Source: Candidatus Sumerlaeia bacterium (GTDB lineage: Bacteria > Sumerlaeota > Sumerlaeia > SLMS01 > JAHLLQ01). Taken from it: 47,922 bases of DNA. A model generated the notes under the pieces. The model was not told where the DNA came from. It ran no database searches and saw only the letters and a program-made list of their open reading frames with translations. The position numbers and the translations under genes were made by a program. Of the stretch, positions 42,688 through 47,922 are shown one piece after another. The DNA lies in contig JANQSL010000162.1 of the NCBI GenBank assembly GCA_028284075.1, positions 1 through 47,922 on the forward strand, read 5' to 3'. How positions within the stretch are numbered: position 1 is the first letter of the stretch; each line of letters begins with the position of its first letter.

Positions 42688-44097
42688 ATGCGCGTTGGAA
42701 TGGTCACCCTCGGGTGCGACAAGAACACGGTCGATAACGAGTACCTCTCGGGCCTTTTGGGCGCCCGCGGTCATCATATTGAGATCGCCGATCCGGCGAA
42801 TCCTCCGGACGTGGTGGTCATTACGACATGCGGATTTATCGAAGCCGCTCGAAACCAGTCCATCGCTCAGATTCGCGAATGGGCGGGCATTCGCGGGAAG
42901 TCCGGCACACGGCTTGGCGTGATCGGTTGTCTGGCTCAGCGTTCCGGCGAAGAGCTTCTTCGCGATTTTCCGCAAATTGATTTCCTGGCGGGAGTGGGAG
43001 ATTTTGAGCGCGTTGCCTCCCTTGTGGCGGGGGAGAACAAGAGTCGCTTTGTGAGCGATGTGTCGGACAGTCGAAACGACTGGAACCTCGGACAACAAAG
43101 CGGCGCCGTTTCAGATATCGAATTCGATGACCGTGAGTTTGCAGCGGATGCCCCCCGCGTCGTGGTGGCAAAAACGCTTCCCCGCCAACGGGTGGACAGG
43201 AGACCCCACGGATTCCTGAAAATCAGCGACGGCTGCAATCATACCTGCACGTTCTGCAGCATCCCGCTGATGAAAGGCATCTATACCAGCGTGCCGAAGC
43301 AGACACTCATCGACGAAACACGGCGTATGCTTGACGACGGCGTGCGCGAAATCAACATCGTCGCGCAGGACATCACCAAATACGGTCTCGATTTGGAAAA
43401 GCGCCTGATGCTCCCGGATTTGTTGAATGATCTCTGTGGCATCGAAGGCCGTTTCTGGCTGCGGTTGTTCTATCTGTATCCATCGACGGTCACACGGGAC
43501 CTGATTGCACTGATGAAGGATCAGCCGAAGATCGCGCGCTATCTTGACATACCGCTTCAACATCTCGATCACGACGTGTTGCGCCGTATGAAGCGTCCCC
43601 ACGACCGAGCCCGCACAATGGATATGCTGCGTATGATCCGCAGCGAACTGCCGGATGTCACACTGCGTACAACCTTCATCGTTGGCTTTCCCGGCGAAAC
43701 GCCCGCCGAGTTCAAAACGCTGACGGAAGGGGTGAAGGAAATTCGTTTCGAGCGAATGGGGGTGTTTGCGTATTCCCGGGAGCCTGGCACTCCGGCAGGT
43801 GAGATGGCAAACCATTGCACCGAGAAAGTGAAACAGCGCCGCAAGGACAAGCTGATGAAGTTGCAGTCGAAAATCAGCAACGACTGGGCGATGGAGCAGG
43901 TCGGAACCGATCGTGAAGTGCTGATTGAGGGACGAGTGCCGGAAAGCGACTGGTACGTCGGCCGCAGCCATAGTGAAGCCGCCGACATCGATGGTGTCGT
44001 TCGCGTTTATTCAGAGCAGGAACTGCAAACCGGTCAGTTCGTGCAAACGCATGTTATTGAAGCTGACACGTACGACCTGACGGCGGAAGTGATCTGA
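42688..44097 (+). CDS. rimO: Ribosomal protein S12 methylthiotransferase
   Basis: Radical-SAM methylthiotransferase, 469 residues, that modifies an aspartate of ribosomal protein S12. The N-terminal UPF0004 domain has its three cluster cysteines (TLGCDKN, TTCGFI, IGCLAQ). The radical-SAM motif is CNHTCTFC near residue 190. The block FLYLYP-type (FWLRLFYLYPST), IPLQHLDHDVLRRMKR and the TRAM domain at the end are RimO-like. The first cysteine motif reads GCDKN instead of the more usual GCPKN. ATG 42688 has AGGAG about 10 bases upstream. Related MiaB differs in its radical-SAM context. Confidence 0.93.
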   Translation: MRVGMVTLGCDKNTVDNEYLSGLLGARGHHIEIADPANPPDVVVITTCGFIEAARNQSIAQIREWAGIRGKSGTRLGVIGCLAQRSGEELLRDFPQIDFLAGVGDFERVASLVAGENKSRFVSDVSDSRNDWNLGQQSGAVSDIEFDDREFAADAPRVVVAKTLPRQRVDRRPHGFLKISDGCNHTCTFCSIPLMKGIYTSVPKQTLIDETRRMLDDGVREINIVAQDITKYGLDLEKRLMLPDLLNDLCGIEGRFWLRLFYLYPSTVTRDLIALMKDQPKIARYLDIPLQHLDHDVLRRMKRPHDRARTMDMLRMIRSELPDVTLRTTFIVGFPGETPAEFKTLTEGVKEIRFERMGVFAYSREPGTPAGEMANHCTEKVKQRRKDKLMKLQSKISNDWAMEQVGTDREVLIEGRVPESDWYVGRSHSEAADIDGVVRVYSEQELQTGQFVQTHVIEADTYDLTAEVI

Positions 44098-44156
44098 CTC
44101 TTCATCAGTCTTCGGGCCTGAATTAGCGTATATTTGGACAGACTCCGGTCATCGAC

Positions 44157-44534
44157 CTACAGTTGGAATACCGAACCAACACGCTTGCAGCCGAGTTTTT
44201 CGTAATACAGGTCCTCGTCAGACAAGACGTAAACGACTTGATCCGGATGATCTTGTTTTAGCTCTTTTAGAAGCCCTTTTCCGTATCCATTGTTTCTGAA
44301 TGCCGGCGCCACATAGAGTTCGCTTACATAAATTCCGAAGCCATCCACTAAAGCACGGAGATATCCGCACACCTCGCCCTGACTCTTGCAAATGTATGTT
44401 CGGCTGCTCAGCAATGCGCTCTTGAAAACATCTATCTTTCCTGCGTGGGTAAACGAGTTCCATTCCGGATCTTTTTTTAGAAGAGCGATTAACTCAGATT
44501 CGTATGTCTTGTCGTATCTGAAGGTGTTGCTCAT
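44157..44534 (-). CDS. Small GNAT acetyltransferase
   Basis: 125 residues with the GNAT core: SELYVAPAFRNNGYGKGLLK (acetyl-CoA loop near 77-96) and YYEKLGCKRVG at the end. It is AT-richer than most neighbours and stands alone, possibly acquired. The start is unsure (ATG 44534 or 44558; neither has a clear binding site). The substrate is unknown. Confidence 0.75.
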   Translation of the reverse strand: MSNTFRYDKTYESELIALLKKDPEWNSFTHAGKIDVFKSALLSSRTYICKSQGEVCGYLRALVDGFGIYVSELYVAPAFRNNGYGKGLLKELKQDHPDQVVYVLSDEDLYYEKLGCKRVGSVFQL

Positions 44535-44691
44535 GATAAGGCGGTCTTTATTGTGCACATTGAGTTTGGGGGCATGGTCCCCGTGCCGAGAGGTTGTGTT
44601 TGCGAACCCAATCTTTCAGGAAGCGGGGACCAGACCGATGGAGACCGGCCTTCGCCGGAGGCTTTGGCGCGGCAGGCGAAGCCTTCCCGGC

Positions 44692-44983
44692 GTCGTGGAG
44701 GTGGACAACAGGAAGGCGCGCGACCGTCTCTCGGAGATGGTGCGCGGAACGGTGGACGCCGTCGGCCAGAGCCTGTGACGCCGGCCGAAGAGGAAGAGAC
44801 GTTGAACGCGATGCTGGAGACCGAGGCGGACACGTTGTGTCTTTATGGACGGCATGTGGATGAAGCGCACCGGGGGGGCGAGGTGCGGAACGTCTCTGTG
44901 TTGATCGCCGTGGGTGTGGGCGAGCAGGGCTATCGCGAGGTTCTGGCGCCGCGCGAGAAGGCATGAAGGAGGATGCCGATGTC
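44692..44983 (+). pseudogene. Decayed IS256-family (mutator) transposase
   Basis: Fragments in different frames fit an IS256-type transposase in order: VVEVDNRKARDRLSEMVRGT (start at 44692), ETLNAMLETEADTLC (another frame), MDGMWMKR, GGEVRNVSVLIAVGV, GYREVL, and EGMKEDAD at the end. The frame changes at the 7-G run 44872-44878 and again near 44955. Most of the middle and all of the C-terminal catalytic part are gone. Ends and inverted repeats of the element were not found. Confidence 0.7.
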
Positions 44984-45001
44984 GGTCTCCAACGATCCGT
45001 T

Positions 45002-45571
45002 CTAACCGATGCGGGCTCCGGTCATGGCGCCGATACGTTCTGCGGTCTTCCGAAGCGGGTCCGGCGACCAGGCTCTGCCCGCAAGTATCGCGGTCCGATT
45101 CTCCATGACAATTTTCAGGCGAAAAGTACCGACACCTTCTTCATGGCCATACATCGTGTGATCATACTCGCCGCTGAAAAGATGTGACAGGAATCCATTG
45201 GGGACGTACTCCATGTCGATGAATCGGATCTGCTCAAACCAATATGTTCTTCGTAATATCGGTATGGGCCCAAGGCATATCCAGACATGAAACCTCCGTG
45301 ACGACGCATCGAAGGTTACATGCCGAAAGTTCCAGAGCGAAAAGATCACAAGAACAACAGTGCCGTAGACAAGAAATCCCACGGTAGCGGGGTTCCATTT
45401 GCCTGACACTGTCTGAAACGCTTCGGGAAAACGTGAAAGTGCCAGTTTTCCGATCTGGTGCGGCGTGAAATCAATCAGCAGCCCGGAGGCACCCGTCATC
45501 AAAAGTGCCAGCGTGATTGCACCGAAAACAGGCGGGCGGACCACATAGGAAAACTTCGAATCATGTTTCAT
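45002..45571 (-). CDS. Small membrane protein of unknown function
   Basis: 189 residues with two hydrophobic segments (about 16-34 and 65-83) close to the N-terminus, followed by a soluble beta-rich part (RTYWFEQIRFIDMEYVPNG onward) that may be a PH-like domain. No family recognised. It begins near the transposase relic and is single on the minus strand. Confidence 0.65.
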   Translation of the reverse strand: MKHDSKFSYVVRPPVFGAITLALLMTGASGLLIDFTPHQIGKLALSRFPEAFQTVSGKWNPATVGFLVYGTVVLVIFSLWNFRHVTFDASSRRFHVWICLGPIPILRRTYWFEQIRFIDMEYVPNGFLSHLFSGEYDHTMYGHEEGVGTFRLKIVMENRTAILAGRAWSPDPLRKTAERIGAMTGARIG

Positions 45572-45662
45572 TCATCGCATCATACGCATGGCGGGCATGC
45601 TGTATTCAGATCAGGTGTGCTTTTTCAGCATCCTTTTGGCGAATCATGCCGGCAAACGACCG

Positions 45663-47105
45663 CTAGTCTCTCGGTTTTTCCCCCACGGCGATCACGCTGT
45701 TGTGGGAGTGAAAGGGAATGTGTTCGAGAAGCTTCACAAGGGGCACGATTAGTTCGAAAATCGTCATTTGGCCGGGACTCAGTGTTTTCTTTCCAAGGAG
45801 CTTCCCGGAAACACGCCAGCCCAGTCCACCGACACGGTTGAATCCCCAGGCTTTGACGACATCAAATCCGGCCTCTTCAAGAGCATTGGAGAGTATCTGT
45901 CTTGTATAGCGTCGGTAGTGTCCGAGGGTTTCATCGACATCGGTGAAGTTGCTCGGGTCGTTTGGGACGAGAATGATGGCGCGCCCGCCCGGCTTCAGTC
46001 CGTCGTACATGTTCTTGAGCGCTGAAATATCGTCCTCTATGTGTTCAACGACATTCAGACTGATGATGGTGTCGAAGGGTTGTCCCTCCGTCGCCGTCTC
46101 AATTTGCCTGGGATCGAGCAGATCGGTCTTTCGAACACTGAAGTTTGCGAGGTGTCCGTATGCCTGCTGGAGGCGCTCGATGTAGAAGTCTTCAAAGTCC
46201 ACCGCGACGAGGCGCTTGCGATCGAGCATCATTTCCGTCAGGTTTCCGATACCACATCCCGCTTCCAGAACTTCATCGCCAACGTAAGGTTCAATTTCCG
46301 AAAAGAGCCAGCGATTGAATTTTCGTGCACGGCGCACCGCCTGAAGAATCAGAAATCCGTCGTGGTCGGCGTATTTCGGGTCGAAGAACCGGTAACGCAG
46401 CATTGCAAGGAGTGCCATTGCGGCGTCCTTTGGTCCGATCTTTTTGCCCTCGGCGTAGCTGCGTCCCCGGTAGGAAATGGGAACCTCGTAGATTCGTGCT
46501 CCCCATCGCGAAAGTTTGGCTGTCAGTTCGGGTTCAAGATCGAAACCGCTGCTGCGGATGACGAGCCGCTTGAGAATATCGGCGCGAACCAGTTTGTAGC
46601 AGGTTTCCATATCCGTGAGGTTCAGATCGTTGAAAACGTTGCTGAGGAGGGTGAGAATCCGGTTGGCCATGGTGTGCCAGAAAAACATGGCCCGGCGGTA
46701 GTTTCCCGTGAGAAAGCGCGAGCCAAAAACCGCATCCGCAATGCCTTCCTGCACCGGAACCAGGAGCCGCTCGTACTCGAAGGGATCGTATTCGAGGTCA
46801 GCGTCCTGGATAATGGCCCAGTCACCGGTCATTTTCCTGATCGCAGTCCGGATGGCTTTCCCTTTGCCGCCATTGCGTTTATGGAAAACAAGTTTAACTG
46901 TTTTCGGGTTTTGACGCGCAAAATCCGCCAAAAACTCCCGGCTGCCGTCGGTGGAGCCGTCATCCACAATGACGAGTTCCCGCTCGCAGGGGAGAGGGGA
47001 GGCCATGACCCGGCCCAGCAGGTTCTCAAGTGTCCTGATTTCGTTGTAGACCGGAATGAGGATGCTGAGTTTGCGAACGGCAGGGCCGTCGGGTGAGGTC
47101 TTCAT
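45663..47105 (-). CDS. Glycosyltransferase 2 - SAM methyltransferase fusion
   Basis: 480 residues. Residues 1-230 are a DPM1-like GT-A glycosyltransferase (LSILIPVYNE near 13, IVDDGSTDGS near 46, QDADLEYDP near 99). Residues about 250-475 are a class I methyltransferase (VLEAGCGIGNLTEMM near 285, LNVVEHIEDD near 350, LKPGGRAIILVPN near 366). The fusion is seen in other bacteria, probably for lipid-linked or surface sugars. No adjacent polysaccharide genes are visible. The start is ATG 47105. It is divergent from the Pro-Phe repeat protein gene. Confidence 0.9.
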   Translation of the reverse strand: MKTSPDGPAVRKLSILIPVYNEIRTLENLLGRVMASPLPCERELVIVDDGSTDGSREFLADFARQNPKTVKLVFHKRNGGKGKAIRTAIRKMTGDWAIIQDADLEYDPFEYERLLVPVQEGIADAVFGSRFLTGNYRRAMFFWHTMANRILTLLSNVFNDLNLTDMETCYKLVRADILKRLVIRSSGFDLEPELTAKLSRWGARIYEVPISYRGRSYAEGKKIGPKDAAMALLAMLRYRFFDPKYADHDGFLILQAVRRARKFNRWLFSEIEPYVGDEVLEAGCGIGNLTEMMLDRKRLVAVDFEDFYIERLQQAYGHLANFSVRKTDLLDPRQIETATEGQPFDTIISLNVVEHIEDDISALKNMYDGLKPGGRAIILVPNDPSNFTDVDETLGHYRRYTRQILSNALEEAGFDVVKAWGFNRVGGLGWRVSGKLLGKKTLSPGQMTIFELIVPLVKLLEHIPFHSHNSVIAVGEKPRD

Positions 47106-47276
47106 GGAAGATCATCCTGAGAACTGGACGCGGCGGAAATTCGCTTCAGACTGGTGACGAGGCAACCCGGAAAGTGAAGAAATCCAGTGTCCTGCCCCCT
47201 GTTTTTTCCTTGCCGTCGCACGCGCCGGAAGCAAGGCTGCGTATGAAAATCATCATGTGTGGAGAAGGGTGCGCCC

Positions 47277-47922
47277 GTGTCTCGATCACTTCGTCATAAG
47301 CGTCTCGGATTTTTGATTCTGCCCCTCGCGGTTGCGACTCTGGCGGCAGCTCAGAACGATCCCGCAAGTCCTTTTGAGGATCCTGCCGATGACCCGCCGA
47401 CAGCGGTCGGTTCGACGTTGACGGATGAAACGTCGCCTTTCGAAGGCTCCACGGGCAGTGTTTCGGAGGCGCCTGAGTCTCCTTTCAGCGGTGAATCTTC
47501 GGTCATGTCGGATGAATCACCTTTTGCAACCACTGATGATGCATCGTCATCCGCCACACCAGCCAGCCCTTTCGGAGATGACTCGGCCGCGGCACCATTC
47601 ACAGGTGAGGCGGCACCTTCCGCCACGCCGGCCAGTCCTTTTGGAGACGATTCGGCGTCAACGCCTTTCGCGGGGTCGGAGGGAAGTGTTGAGGCTCCGG
47701 CAATGGCGAGTGAAAGCCCGTTCGCTTCCGCACCGGACCCGTTTGATGCGGGAACGGGGAATCCGTTCGAAACAATTGGCCAGCCTTTGGCGCAGCCTTC
47801 TTCACCCTTTGCGGCGCCTGCCGATCCTTTTGGCGGAACCGAAGACCCTTTCGGTCCTTCAACCGGAGGAACCGCTGTCCCATCGGATCCTTTTGGTGGG
47901 ACAACTGCAGCTGCCGGAAGTC
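47277..47922 (+). CDS. Secreted Pro-Phe repeat protein, cut by the window end
   Basis: The frame starts at GTG 47277, with GGAGAAGGG 7-8 bases upstream, and stays open to the last base, so the C-terminus is missing. A signal peptide (LGFLILPLAVATLAAAQ) is followed by a low-complexity acidic region with about 15 x-Pro-Phe units, at first SPF (SPFEDP, SPFGDD), later DPFGG. Such repeats resemble Pro/Ala-rich linkers ahead of a C-terminal domain. The function is unknown. Because the whole visible part is linker-like, what the protein does depends on the missing end. Confidence 0.7.
   Translation, partial: MSRSLRHKRLGFLILPLAVATLAAAQNDPASPFEDPADDPPTAVGSTLTDETSPFEGSTGSVSEAPESPFSGESSVMSDESPFATTDDASSSATPASPFGDDSAAAPFTGEAAPSATPASPFGDDSASTPFAGSEGSVEAPAMASESPFASAPDPFDAGTGNPFETIGQPLAQPSSPFAAPADPFGGTEDPFGPSTGGTAVPSDPFGGTTAAAGS

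Noticed and set aside
42688-44097. Reading rimO as the tRNA enzyme MiaB
   Set aside because: The spacing and the block around IPLQHLDHDVLRRMKR and CNHTCTFC fit RimO better.
46041-47096. A 351-codon plus-strand frame opposite the glycosyltransferase-methyltransferase gene
   Set aside because: The minus strand has full catalytic motifs over the same bases; the plus frame shows none.
1-47922. CRISPR arrays, rRNA genes, complete insertion sequences or prophage genes
   Set aside because: No regular short repeats, rRNA sequence, intact transposase or phage structural gene was seen on reading the window.

Overview
The window is a densely coded bacterial chromosome segment of moderately high GC, with one clearly AT-richer insert at about 37.2-40.7 kb. 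Signs of a Gram-negative (diderm) cell are signal peptides with short Ala-x-Ala-type ends, a lipoprotein with a lipobox, an LptA/OstA-like periplasmic protein and a secreted peptidoglycan amidase. The mix of TPR lipoprotein, VWA protein, golvesin-type amidase, PhyH dioxygenase and Ser/Thr kinase resembles uncultured phyla of the Sumerlaeota/Hydrogenedentota/PVC kind. That placement is inference: no rRNA or marker tree is available here.

Layout. 0-6.1 kb, plus strand: a tight run of housekeeping genes (YgfZ-type protein, endonuclease IV, thioredoxin reductase, DNA polymerase III delta', LptC-like and LptA-like proteins). 6.1-10.9 kb, minus strand: VWA protein, 951-residue TPR lipoprotein, TlyA methyltransferase. 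11.0-16.1 kb, plus: NtrC-type response regulator with a TTG start, GNAT, a Tyr-rich/Arg-rich secreted protein, then a promoter, a structured ~100-nt RNA with an intrinsic terminator, and glutamate dehydrogenase. 16.1-20.6 kb: two-domain fasciclin protein, a tRNA with CAU anticodon, a membrane protein, a glycosyltransferase-like protein, DUF423 and dienelactone hydrolase.

20.7-27.8 kb, plus: a catabolic cluster with mostly overlapping genes: class III aminotransferase, CoA-transferase A and B, M20 deacylase, thiolase, GABA-type aminotransferase, closed by a strong terminator. This gene set matches step by step the route from N6-acetyl-beta-lysine through 6-acetamido-3-oxohexanoate and 4-acetamidobutyrate to GABA and succinate semialdehyde. 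Glutamate dehydrogenase 5 kb upstream could recycle the amino groups.

28-37 kb: a secreted protein with a duplicated C-terminal module, a golvesin/amidase/FnIII secreted enzyme, YtoQ, and a pair made of a membrane Ser/Thr kinase with an extracytoplasmic glycogen-binding-like (CBM48/E-set) part and a secreted CBM48 plus thioredoxin-fold protein.

37.2-40.7 kb: an AT-rich insert holding one 1055-residue gene on the minus strand. It joins an intact SIR2 NADase-type domain, a STAND-like P-loop NTPase, a TPR array and a C-terminal cold-shock (OB) domain. A short relic resembling the start of ytoQ lies beside it. This is the best candidate for an undescribed defence system in the window.

41-47.9 kb: PhyH dioxygenase, secreted cupin, RimO, a GNAT, a decayed IS256-family transposase, a small membrane protein, a glycosyltransferase-methyltransferase fusion, and the start of a secreted Pro-Phe repeat protein that runs off the window.
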